From NCBI GenBank assembly GCA_022424805.1, contig JAKMGR010000247.1, positions 1 through 6,155 of the forward strand: a DNA stretch of 6,155 nt. Direction: 5' to 3'. Source of the DNA: Verrucomicrobiales bacterium. Lineage in GTDB: Bacteria > Verrucomicrobiota > Verrucomicrobiia > Verrucomicrobiales > DEV007. Below the pieces are notes generated by a model. The model ran no database searches. It was not told the origin of the DNA and worked only from the letters and a program-made list of their open reading frames with translations. Position numbers and translations under genes: made by a program. Positions 1 through 6,155 of this stretch are shown here, one piece after another. How positions within the stretch are numbered: position 1 is the first letter of the stretch; each line of letters begins with the position of its first letter.

Positions 1-1447
<1,447 letters not shown>

Positions 1448-1491
1448 CGCTGCGAGAATAGAAGCCCGATTGCCGACAAGCAAGACCCACG

Positions 1492-1518
1492 ATTAGACAG
1501 GGTATGGTCGGTGATCAA
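1492..1518 (-). promoter_or_regulatory. Candidate sigma-70-like promoter for the sulfatase gene
   Basis: Read on the minus strand, TTGATC (1513-1518) resembles a -35 box and TCTAAT (1492-1497) is one base from TATAAT. The spacer is 15 bp, shorter than the usual 16-18. The -10 box ends about 45 bp upstream of the sulfatase ATG. The -35 box overlaps the left arm of the CAAACAG/CTGTTTG inverted repeat. This is pattern matching only, and promoter rules in the likely host group are poorly fixed. Confidence 0.3.
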
Positions 1519-1550
1519 ACAGAGCCAGGTCATCCACCCAACCCTGTTTG
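1516..1550. repeat. 7-bp inverted repeat in the divergent intergenic region
   Basis: CAAACAG at 1516-1522 and its exact reverse complement CTGTTTG at 1544-1550 are separated by 21 bp, so the arm centres lie 28 bp apart, close to three helical turns. The repeat sits between the divergent sulfatase and SpmA-SpmB genes and overlaps a candidate -35 box for the sulfatase. It could be a split operator. A 7-bp match over this distance can also arise by chance. Confidence 0.3.
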
Positions 1551-1609
1551 GTATGGCAGGGGACACAATCTGATTGCGTATCCCCATATTTTTGTCGTTA
1601 GATGGCGGC

Positions 1610-2998
1610 ATGCTGAATTGGATCTGGATGGGAATGATCGTCGTCGGAGTGATCGTGGCGGCGTTGCTGGATCAATTAACCGGCTCGAACGGAATTGTGG
1701 AGGGCATGTTCTCCATGGTGAAGGTGGGGGTGGTAAACATCGTCATTCCTCTCAGTGCCATCATGATGCTCTGGTTGGGGATCATGCGCCTCGCAGAAGT
1801 ATCGGGTGCGATCCAGGCCGTTTCCCGGTTTGTCAGGCCAATCATGACGCGGCTTTTTCCGGATGTTCCGAACGATCACCCTGCCATGAGCGCGATGGTG
1901 ATGAACATGGCGGCGAACATGCTGGGCTTGGGTAATGCAGCGACGCCTCTGGGATTGAAAGCGATGCAACACCTCGACGAGCTGAATTCGGAAAAAGGCA
2001 CGGCTACCAACGCGATGTGCACCTTTCTTGCGATCAATACCAGTTCCGTAACATTGATTCCGGCTACGGCGATTGGATTGCTTGCTGCGCAGGGCATTGC
2101 TGAGCCCTACGCGATTGTAGGAACGACAATTGGAGCGACACTTTTCTCCACTATCGTAGCGATCCTTGCGGTGAAGACTTTTGAAAAGATGCCCATCTTC
2201 AATCGAGTATCGGCTGTCTCGGGCGGAGAGGCAGATGCGGGAGGTGAGAAAGAATCGAGTGCGAAAGATCGAACCATATCCGGGCGCGGCAGAGTAATTC
2301 TCGGGCTGATCCTCGCGATCTTTCTCGGGATCGTATTGTTGGAGATGTTTCCCGAGAAACGCGTCGCCTTACAGGAGACCCTGGGACTTCGGGAAATTGC
2401 GATTCAACTCGATGCCGATGGTGCGACTTTGGAAGAAGAAGACCTCGATAAAACGCGATCAGGTTTTCAGCGGTTTCTGTCGGCGATTTCCGTTGCTGCG
2501 ATTCCTTTCGTGCTTGTCTTCTTTGTGGTGTTTGCCGCTTTGAAACGAATCCCCGTGTACGAAGAATTTGTCGAGGGTGCGAAGGAAGGGTGGAACGTCG
2601 CGGTGAGGATCATGCCGTTCATTGTGGCTATGTTAGCTGCGCTCGCGATGCTGCGAAATTCGGGTGCATTGTTCCTCTTTCAGAATTTGCTCCGGCCTGT
2701 GCTGGAGTTCGTGAAGTTTCCACCCGAGCTTGTGCCGATGGCATTGATGCGACCCCTCAGCGGTAGCGGAAGCCAGGGAGTGCTCGTCGAAATTTTGACC
2801 AATGAAGGGCTTTCCGAGACGATCAAGTATACGGCGGCAACCATGTTCGGTTCTACCGAAACGACGTTCTACGTCCTCGCCGTTTACTTCGGCTCGGTTG
2901 CGGTGCGCCGCACTCGCCACGCGCTTGCAGCGGGGCTTTGTGCGGACCTTGCCGGTGTGATCGCGGCGGTCGTGATTTGCCGCGCGATGTTCGGGTAG
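1610..2998 (+). CDS. SpmA-SpmB fusion, nucleoside-recognition/Gate-domain membrane protein
   Basis: An inner-membrane protein fusing homologues of Bacillus SpmA and SpmB, which act in spore-core dehydration; the transported substrate is not known with certainty, and a sporulation role is unlikely if the host is a PVC bacterium. The ATG at 1610 gives 462 residues beginning MLNWIWMGMI, as SpmA proteins usually do. An in-frame TTG at 1574 would add 12 residues that do not look like SpmA. Residues 1 to about 197 are SpmA, including NMAANMLGLGNAATPLG (99-115). A linker of about 90 residues (198-287) carries a charged stretch, one extra hydrophobic helix (about 228-245) and an acidic segment around 268-280. 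Residues about 290-462 are SpmB, with RPLSGSGSQG (381-390) and GSTETTFYVLAVYFGSV (414-430). Several hydrophobic helices are spread over both halves. It is transcribed divergently from the sulfatase gene and converges on the DUF1080 gene. Confidence 0.93.
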   Translation: MLNWIWMGMIVVGVIVAALLDQLTGSNGIVEGMFSMVKVGVVNIVIPLSAIMMLWLGIMRLAEVSGAIQAVSRFVRPIMTRLFPDVPNDHPAMSAMVMNMAANMLGLGNAATPLGLKAMQHLDELNSEKGTATNAMCTFLAINTSSVTLIPATAIGLLAAQGIAEPYAIVGTTIGATLFSTIVAILAVKTFEKMPIFNRVSAVSGGEADAGGEKESSAKDRTISGRGRVILGLILAIFLGIVLLEMFPEKRVALQETLGLREIAIQLDADGATLEEEDLDKTRSGFQRFLSAISVAAIPFVLVFFVVFAALKRIPVYEEFVEGAKEGWNVAVRIMPFIVAMLAALAMLRNSGALFLFQNLLRPVLEFVKFPPELVPMALMRPLSGSGSQGVLVEILTNEGLSETIKYTAATMFGSTETTFYVLAVYFGSVAVRRTRHALAAGLCADLAGVIAAVVICRAMFG

Positions 2999-3134
2999 AC
3001 TGCCTGCCAAAAGGAATTCACCCTCCGGTTCGCGTCAGCAAGAATGGGCCGACGAACTGGTGGGCACGAAAGAGATCCATCATCGCTGCTACTTTACTGC
3101 CTCGATTAAAGAAGCGTTACCCCGGAGGATTTTG

Positions 3135-3938
3135 CTACTTGTCCAACACCAGGATTTCCACTTTCCGGAATTCAACGGGGTGGCTCTCTGACTGCAGAGA
3201 AATCGTCCCGGAGCTCAGCTCGATTTTTCCGCCGGCTTTCTCGATCATTTTCTCGGATTCCGGATGAGTACCATCGAGGACTGGCTTCTGATACTTGAGG
3301 ACGGTTTCGCCTTCGATGATGTGGTGGATCACTTCATGCCCCCGCACTTCGACCTCCGCAGTGACCCACTGATCGCCATGATAGGTTTTCGAATTCGACT
3401 TCGTGCAGTGGGGTTTGAATAACTTGCCATCCATAAAAACATGCGTCCCCGGTGTGCAGAGGTTTCCCGTTGTTCGATCTGCTTTGCCGTCCCCTCCGAG
3501 AAGCTGGACTTCGATTGAAACCGGAAAGTCCTGGTCTTCAACCATCGTCGCTGGATCCTGACCGTGCACCATGATCCCGCTGTTCCGATATGCCCAGCCC
3601 GGTCCTCCCTTTACCTGATCACCGGTGAAGCGATACTCGAGACGAAGGCGGTAGTTGGAGTAGGGAGTCTTGTAAAAGAGATGGCCAAAGGTTTCGTTGA
3701 ACTCCTCATAGTTCTCGTAGCCTGCCTTGAGAACTCCATCCTCGACTCGGAATGTTTTTCGCGAATCTTCCCCGTACTTTTCATAACGGATCTTCGGCGT
3801 CCAGCCGTCCAGGTTTTTGCCATTAAACAAGGAGATCCATTTTTCATCGGATGTCTTGTCATCAGTGAGGGCAGCGGTCGTAATAAACGCGATAGCGAGT
3901 AAAGCGATGAGTTGGGGGGTAAAGGAGAGAACTTTCAT
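3135..3938 (-). CDS. Secreted DUF1080 family protein (3-keto-disaccharide hydrolase)
   Basis: A 267-residue exported protein of the DUF1080 family (PF06439, concanavalin-like beta-sandwich), whose characterised members cleave 3-keto-disaccharides; many paralogues have untested substrates. Residues 1 to about 25 form a signal peptide (Lys2, then hydrophobic LIALLAIAFITTAAL) with no lipobox cysteine, so a soluble periplasmic or secreted protein is expected. Family motifs in order are WISLFNGKNLDGW (34-46), FRVEDGVL (63-70), NSGIMVHG (119-126), SIEVQLLGG (141-149) and a closing GTISLQSESHPVEFRKVEIL (244-263). Length is typical of the single-domain form. No Shine-Dalgarno precedes the ATG at 3938; signal peptide placement supports the start. 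Its stop lies 136 bp from the stop of the convergent SpmA-SpmB gene. Upstream on the same strand, 50 bp away, is the tail of what looks like a truncated gene (3989-4093), so it may have lost its operon partner. Family call is firm, substrate unknown. Confidence 0.93.
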   Translation of the reverse strand: MKVLSFTPQLIALLAIAFITTAALTDDKTSDEKWISLFNGKNLDGWTPKIRYEKYGEDSRKTFRVEDGVLKAGYENYEEFNETFGHLFYKTPYSNYRLRLEYRFTGDQVKGGPGWAYRNSGIMVHGQDPATMVEDQDFPVSIEVQLLGGDGKADRTTGNLCTPGTHVFMDGKLFKPHCTKSNSKTYHGDQWVTAEVEVRGHEVIHHIIEGETVLKYQKPVLDGTHPESEKMIEKAGGKIELSSGTISLQSESHPVEFRKVEILVLDK

Positions 3939-3967
3939 GAGGATATTTCTAATTCATACCGGGGAAG

Positions 3968-4011
3968 GCAGGCATCTACCAGCCCGAATTAAGTCGAGGC
4001 TCTTTGCCTGC
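3968..4011. repeat. 7-bp inverted repeat upstream of the DUF1080 gene
   Basis: GCAGGCA (3968-3974) and TGCCTGC (4005-4011) are exact reverse complements separated by 30 bp. They flank the stop codon of the truncated minus-strand fragment and lie 30-73 bp upstream of the DUF1080 start. A regulatory role is possible but unsupported. Confidence 0.2.
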
Positions 4012-4093
4012 TGATTGCACTAATCAGGTTTTCGGGAATTCCTGACTCCCCCATTTCTTCGAGAGCTGTCTTGTCCAGCCACTCAGTCGTCCC
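3989..4093 (-). pseudogene. C-terminal coding remnant of an unidentified minus-strand gene
   Basis: The minus strand from 4093 to the TAA at 3989-3991 reads as 34 codons whose product looks protein-like: GTTEWLDKTALEEMG, then ESGIPENLISAISRQRAST. It is rich in charged and helix-forming residues. Further upstream the same frame stays open but turns into low-quality sequence (Pro, Cys, Arg rich), because it enters a different gene fragment read on the opposite strand. I do not recognise the family. It lies 50 bp upstream of the DUF1080 gene on the same strand, so it is best read as the surviving tail of a former upstream neighbour. Chance openness of 34 codons is possible. Confidence 0.35.
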
Positions 4094-4200
4094 TGGCCGG
4101 ATTGATTTATGGGGAAAAAGGCATCCCAGCGGAATGGCTCGAGGTGCTGGTGAAGCGGGAGGAACTCGACGATCTCAGCAAACGCTTCGCTGCATTCTGC
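4090..4200 (+). pseudogene. ADP-ribosylglycohydrolase C-terminal remnant
   Basis: The plus strand from about 4090 reads SLAGLIYGEKGIPAEWLE, then a short hydrophobic step and KREELDDLSKRFAAFC. This closely resembles the last helices of ADP-ribosylglycohydrolases (DraG/ARH family), which remove ADP-ribose from proteins or nucleic acids and typically end with an Ala-Gly, Tyr-Gly, Ile-Pro-x-x-Trp-Leu pattern followed by charged helices. The metal-binding Asp residues that should come just before SLAG (a GxDTD-type motif) are absent; upstream codons read unrelated residues and no start exists. After 4200 the frame runs on to a TGA at 4243-4245 without family-like sequence. It is therefore a dead 3' fragment, joined at about 4090 to an oppositely oriented fragment. 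Confidence 0.6.
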
Positions 4201-4273
4201 AGGCAGGAATCCCGCACTTTGTCAGCCCCGCTCTCTACCACATGATTTTCATGAACTGGAATTCGGAGTGGGC

Positions 4274-4386
4274 CAGGCCGGGCATGACAAGAGGACAGCG
4301 CGTGCCAGATCGCAGGGCCGATCACGTGGATACTCTCTCGACATTTCCGTCTGCGAAGTATGACACGGAAACAGGCCGGTATGACA
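4274..4386. repeat. Degenerate direct repeats plus a small hairpin in intergenic DNA
   Basis: CAGGCCGGGCATGACA (4274-4289) recurs as CAGGCCGGTATGACA (4372-4386), 98 bp downstream with one base deleted and one changed. The octamer GTATGACA also occurs at 4358-4365 and 4379-4386, with the variant GCATGACA at 4282-4289. Between the long copies, TTTCCGT (4344-4350) pairs with ACGGAAA (4365-4371) across a 14-nt loop. The pattern resembles a decayed family of short dispersed intergenic repeats. No transposase gene lies nearby. Confidence 0.45.
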
Positions 4387-4431
4387 GCGACTCGCCTTTC
4401 CCTGATTCCCTTCTCATTGTTTGGTGGAGGC

Positions 4432-4851
4432 ATGGAAGAGAAGATTGATATCGAGGCGATTTCGCGACGGCACATCTACAGCATCGACAAACTCTACCGG
4501 ATGCATGGAGGACTTTCCTCGGACTTGGTCTCCTATGATTCTGGTGTCATCGAACTGGAGATCCGCAAAGGGAAGCGGTGGCCGAAGCCCCCTGAACTCA
4601 AGGCCCGACAACTCGCCGAATGCTGGAAGTCTAGCAATCGGGAACTCTCCAATGCGGTGGCCTTTATCGTCCACATAGACGAGCACAAGGCGCCCACGGG
4701 ATTCTCCGTGCCCGCTGACCTGCTCAAGAACAAAGACGCCATTTCAGCTCTTGCCGAAAGCATTCGCCAAACAATCAAGGCTCCAAGGGCAGATATCCTC
4801 ATCGCCACGGTGCGGGGTCGTTTCGATCACCCCCGCCCCACGAGCTCGTAA
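4432..4851 (+). CDS. Hypothetical protein, 139 residues, upstream of the amidohydrolase gene
   Basis: I do not recognise this family. The ATG at 4432 starts MEEKIDIEAISRRHIYSID and ends at TAA 4849-4851. The frame is open back to an ATG at 4360, but those extra 24 residues overlap the intergenic repeats and look like noise. GGTGGAGG ends one base before the 4432 ATG, purine-rich but too close for an ideal Shine-Dalgarno. The protein is soluble, with no signal peptide or membrane segment. It appears alpha/beta: a charged N-terminal helix, strand-like VIELEIRKG (about 43-51), a helix with RQLAECWKSSN, strand-like AVAFIVHID, a helix around DAISALAESIRQTI and a last strand ADILIATVRG. Third codon positions are G/C-rich, as in a real gene. 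The downstream gene begins 20 bp later on the same strand, so co-transcription is likely. Any function would be a guess; a small partner or accessory protein is possible. Confidence 0.7.
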   Translation: MEEKIDIEAISRRHIYSIDKLYRMHGGLSSDLVSYDSGVIELEIRKGKRWPKPPELKARQLAECWKSSNRELSNAVAFIVHIDEHKAPTGFSVPADLLKNKDAISALAESIRQTIKAPRADILIATVRGRFDHPRPTSS

Positions 4852-4871
4852 ACTCGCCACCCGGCAAGCGC

Positions 4872-5645
4872 ATGCTCCGATCCATCCGTCACATTCCCCA
4901 CAGCAGCACGGAAATTCCGGCGCAGTATCGGGAGCCGTTTCTGCTTTCCGACGCCGGACTGGAGCGGGAGCTCCTGCGAATGACGGATTCCTACACCGAT
5001 GAACTCTTCGGCGGAGACGCCGAAGGCGCCCACGTGTTCCCGGTATCCAGGCTGCTCGTGGACGTGGAGCGCTTTGAGAATGACGAGGAGGAAGTCATGG
5101 CCGCCCGGGGAATGGGGGCACTCTACACAAGAACGCATGAGCTCCAGTCCCTCCGACGTGACTTGATTCCCGAAGAGCGGGAAGAACTACTCTCCCGCTA
5201 CTATCGACCGCATCACGCGAAGCTGGAGGCGATGGTGGAGGATTCCCTGGAGAGATTCGGTCAGGCACTGGTCATCGATTGCCACAGTTTTCCATCACGA
5301 CGTTTGCCCTACGAGATTGCAGCAGAGGGAGACACACGACCGGAAATCTGCATCGGGACCGATTCGTTCCACACGCCTGAGTGGCTCCGCGACGCAGCAG
5401 TGGAATGCTTCGCGAAGGCAGGGTTCACCGTGAGGATCGATACCCCCTTTTCCGGCGCACTGACCCCGGCCAAGCACTACCGTCAGGATAAGAGAATCTG
5501 CTCGCTCATGATCGAGGTGCGGCGGGACCTGTATATGGATGAGGAGACCGGGGAAAAGTCAGCACGCTTCTCAGGTGTAAGAAAGATTCTCGAGACAGTG
5601 ATTCAAAGGCTGGAGGACGAGAACAAGGGGGAAATCCCCGCCTAG
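4872..5645 (+). CDS. N-formylglutamate amidohydrolase family protein
   Basis: A 257-residue cytoplasmic protein of the N-formylglutamate amidohydrolase family (PF05013). HutG-type members hydrolyse N-formyl-L-glutamate to glutamate and formate, the last step of one histidine-degradation route, but many homologues lie outside hut loci and have unknown substrates. No other hut gene is present here. Motifs in order: HIPHSS (7-12) at the N-terminus, SRLLVDVERFEND (59-71), YYRPHH (110-115), VIDCHSFPS (134-142), GTD (162-164), SGALTP (194-199) and LMIEVRRDLYMDE (212-224). The His and Asp residues in these motifs are the probable metal and catalytic positions. Length matches the family and there is no signal peptide. 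The ATG at 4872 puts the His-Ile-Pro-His motif at residue 7, as expected, although no Shine-Dalgarno is visible. It follows the hypothetical gene after 20 bp, probably in one transcript. No strong terminator follows. Confidence 0.92.
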   Translation: MLRSIRHIPHSSTEIPAQYREPFLLSDAGLERELLRMTDSYTDELFGGDAEGAHVFPVSRLLVDVERFENDEEEVMAARGMGALYTRTHELQSLRRDLIPEEREELLSRYYRPHHAKLEAMVEDSLERFGQALVIDCHSFPSRRLPYEIAAEGDTRPEICIGTDSFHTPEWLRDAAVECFAKAGFTVRIDTPFSGALTPAKHYRQDKRICSLMIEVRRDLYMDEETGEKSARFSGVRKILETVIQRLEDENKGEIPA

Positions 5646-5902
5646 TTTGCCCTCATCCGCCTCGGAGCCCCGTTCATTCCAATCCCCGACCACTCCGTCA
5701 CCCAAAGCCTCCGAACTGGATTCGGATCCGAGCGGATTGGATCGATCCTTTCTTAAAAGGAACTCAACCGTGGAAAGGAGTAGCGCGTGATGTCATCAAG
5801 TTGGAGGAGAGGGAGTCACGCTGGTAGCCAATGACTTCCTCAAACTGGCGAAGCATGCCGTTAAAAAGTGAGTCCAAGACGAGTCCTGCGGGGACTTGGG
5901 GA
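5646..5902. other. Non-coding stretch with clustered palindromes and imperfect inverted repeats
   Basis: I see no convincing gene between the amidohydrolase stop and the terminator of the tRNA gene. The stretch holds two perfect palindromes close together, CGGATCCG (5723-5730) and GGATCGATCC (5739-5748), the latter followed by TTTCTT; they might form weak structure at the 3' end of the amidohydrolase transcript but not a classic terminator. Further on, GCGTGA (5785-5790) pairs with TCACGC (5816-5821), and TTGGAGGAG near 5801 is partly mirrored by TTCCTCAAA near 5836. A minus-strand frame through 5764-5890 reads fairly protein-like (GMLRQFEEVIGYQRDSLSS), but its only upstream extension runs through the tRNA gene. 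Confidence 0.4.
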
Positions 5903-5903
5903 C
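5890..5903. repeat. Tandem GGGGAC motif next to the terminator
   Basis: GGGGAC at 5890-5895 and again at 5898-5903, separated by TT, lies immediately beyond the T-tract of the tRNA terminator. G-rich tandem words of this kind occur in some dispersed intergenic repeats, but only one copy of this unit is present in the window. Confidence 0.35.
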
Positions 5904-5905
5904 AC

Positions 5906-5938
5906 AAAAAAAGAGCTGCGCGATTTGCGCAACTCTTT
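5906..5938 (-). terminator. Rho-independent terminator of the tRNA-Tyr transcript
   Basis: On the minus strand, AAAGAGTTGCGC (5938 down to 5927) pairs with GCGCAGCTCTTT (5921 down to 5910) in a 12-bp stem with one G-U pair and a 5-nt loop. It ends in a run of seven T residues (5912 down to 5906, three of them in the stem). It starts 14 nt after the 3' end of the tRNA, so it most likely ends that transcript. On the plus strand only a short T run follows the stem, so it is mainly a minus-strand terminator. Confidence 0.88.
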
Positions 5939-5952
5939 GATTGTAAAAGAAG

Positions 5953-6034
5953 TGGGCAGGAGAGGATTCGAACCTCTGAAGGCATAGCCAGCAGATTTAC
6001 AGTCTGCCCCGTTTGACCGCTTCGGTACCTACCC
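5953..6034 (-). tRNA. tRNA-Tyr, anticodon GUA
   Basis: An 82-nt class II tRNA gene read on the minus strand. The acceptor stem pairs GGGTAGG (6034-6028) with CCTGCCC (5960-5954), with one G-U pair at position 4-69, and the discriminator base is A at 5953. The D arm has CCG/CGG around AAGCGGTCAAA. The anticodon arm is GCAGA-CTGTAAA-TCTGC with anticodon GTA (6000-5998), which decodes tyrosine codons UAU and UAC. A long variable arm (TGGCTATGCCTTC), as expected for bacterial tRNA-Tyr, precedes the T arm AGAGG-TTCGAAT-CCTCT. The 3' CCA is not encoded (ACTT follows the acceptor stem), so it must be added after transcription. A strong terminator follows 14 nt downstream. Confidence 0.97.
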
Positions 6035-6069
6035 GAAATGCATGGGAATTTTCCCGTTTGCAGGGCGCT

Positions 6070-6097
6070 AAAATGACGGGAAAGCCACCTTTTGCAA
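6070..6097 (-). promoter_or_regulatory. Candidate promoter for tRNA-Tyr
   Basis: On the minus strand TTGCAA (6097-6092) matches four of six bases of the -35 consensus. A 16-bp spacer leads to CATTTT (6075-6070), a weak -10 match. It is followed by a GC-rich AGCGCCC segment, which resembles the discriminator of growth-rate-controlled stable RNA promoters. Transcription would begin about 30 nt before the tRNA. The imperfect -10 box keeps confidence low. Confidence 0.3.
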
Positions 6098-6155
6098 GAG
6101 ATTTCTTCTCTCTGAACCAAGCAGGGAAAACACTTCTGCTCGTTCAATTCCGCAA

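Noticed and set aside
2999..3134. Bidirectional terminator between the convergent SpmA-SpmB and DUF1080 genes
   Set aside because: The best pairing found, GTTCGCGTC with GACGAAC (about 3029-3057), has a bulge and no T tract, so it does not qualify.
4241..4253. CATGA-TTT-TCATG hairpin
   Set aside because: The stem is only 5 bp with a 3-nt loop and no T tract or conserved context, so it is easily explained by chance.
4360..4431. Longer N-terminus for the hypothetical gene from the ATG at 4360
   Set aside because: The added 24 residues are encoded by the intergenic repeat unit and look unlike the rest of the protein.
4071..4448. 125-codon plus-strand open frame
   Set aside because: It runs out of frame across the ADP-ribosylglycohydrolase remnant and the intergenic repeats, and its composition (Arg, Gly, Ser, Trp rich) is not gene-like.
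4107..4475. 122-codon minus-strand open frame
   Set aside because: It is antisense to the ARH remnant and repeats and overlaps the start of the hypothetical gene; its product is rich in Ser, Arg, Cys and Pro with no recognisable motif.
6047..6058. Near-palindrome GGGAATTTTCCC in the tRNA leader as an operator or att site
   Set aside because: The arms are 5 bp, no second copy is present, and tRNA att sites usually lie at the 3' end of the tRNA, not in its leader.
5764..6147. 127-codon minus-strand open frame
   Set aside because: It reads straight through a well-formed tRNA-Tyr gene and its terminator, so it is not a real protein gene as a whole.

Overview
The window suggests a Gram-negative bacterium of the PVC group (Planctomycetota or Verrucomicrobiota). 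This is inferred from three things: a secreted iduronate-2-sulfatase-type sulfatase and a secreted DUF1080 (3-keto-disaccharide hydrolase) protein in one small window, a fused SpmA-SpmB membrane protein, and starts that mostly lack a well-placed Shine-Dalgarno sequence. Base composition is moderate, by eye in the mid-50s % GC. No mobile-element gene, CRISPR array or phage gene was found.

Layout. Positions 1-1447 (minus) hold a sulfatase with signal peptide and the Cys-x-Pro-Ser-Arg active-site motif; its C-terminal end lies beyond the window. A 162-bp divergent spacer follows, with a candidate minus promoter and a 7-bp inverted repeat. Positions 1610-2998 (plus) encode the SpmA-SpmB fusion. 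It converges on a DUF1080 gene at 3135-3938 (minus), with no obvious terminator hairpin between them. The interval 3939-4431 looks like a genomic scar. It holds a minus-strand coding-like C-terminal fragment (3989-4093) placed directly back-to-back with a plus-strand fragment resembling the C-terminus of an ADP-ribosylglycohydrolase (about 4090-4200). Short degenerate repeats follow at 4274-4386. Next is a probable two-gene plus-strand unit: an unrecognised 139-residue protein (4432-4851) and, 20 bp on, an N-formylglutamate amidohydrolase-family protein (4872-5645). The right end has about 300 bp without a convincing gene, then a Rho-independent terminator and a tRNA-Tyr(GUA) gene, both on the minus strand.

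How the genes relate. The sulfatase and the DUF1080 protein both fit exported polysaccharide breakdown (desulfation, and attack on oxidised disaccharides), but they are separated by spmAB and are not one operon. The hypothetical gene and the amidohydrolase gene are probably co-transcribed. I see no clear multi-gene novel system. The best leads are the double gene-remnant junction near 4090 and the unknown partner of the N-formylglutamate amidohydrolase homologue.
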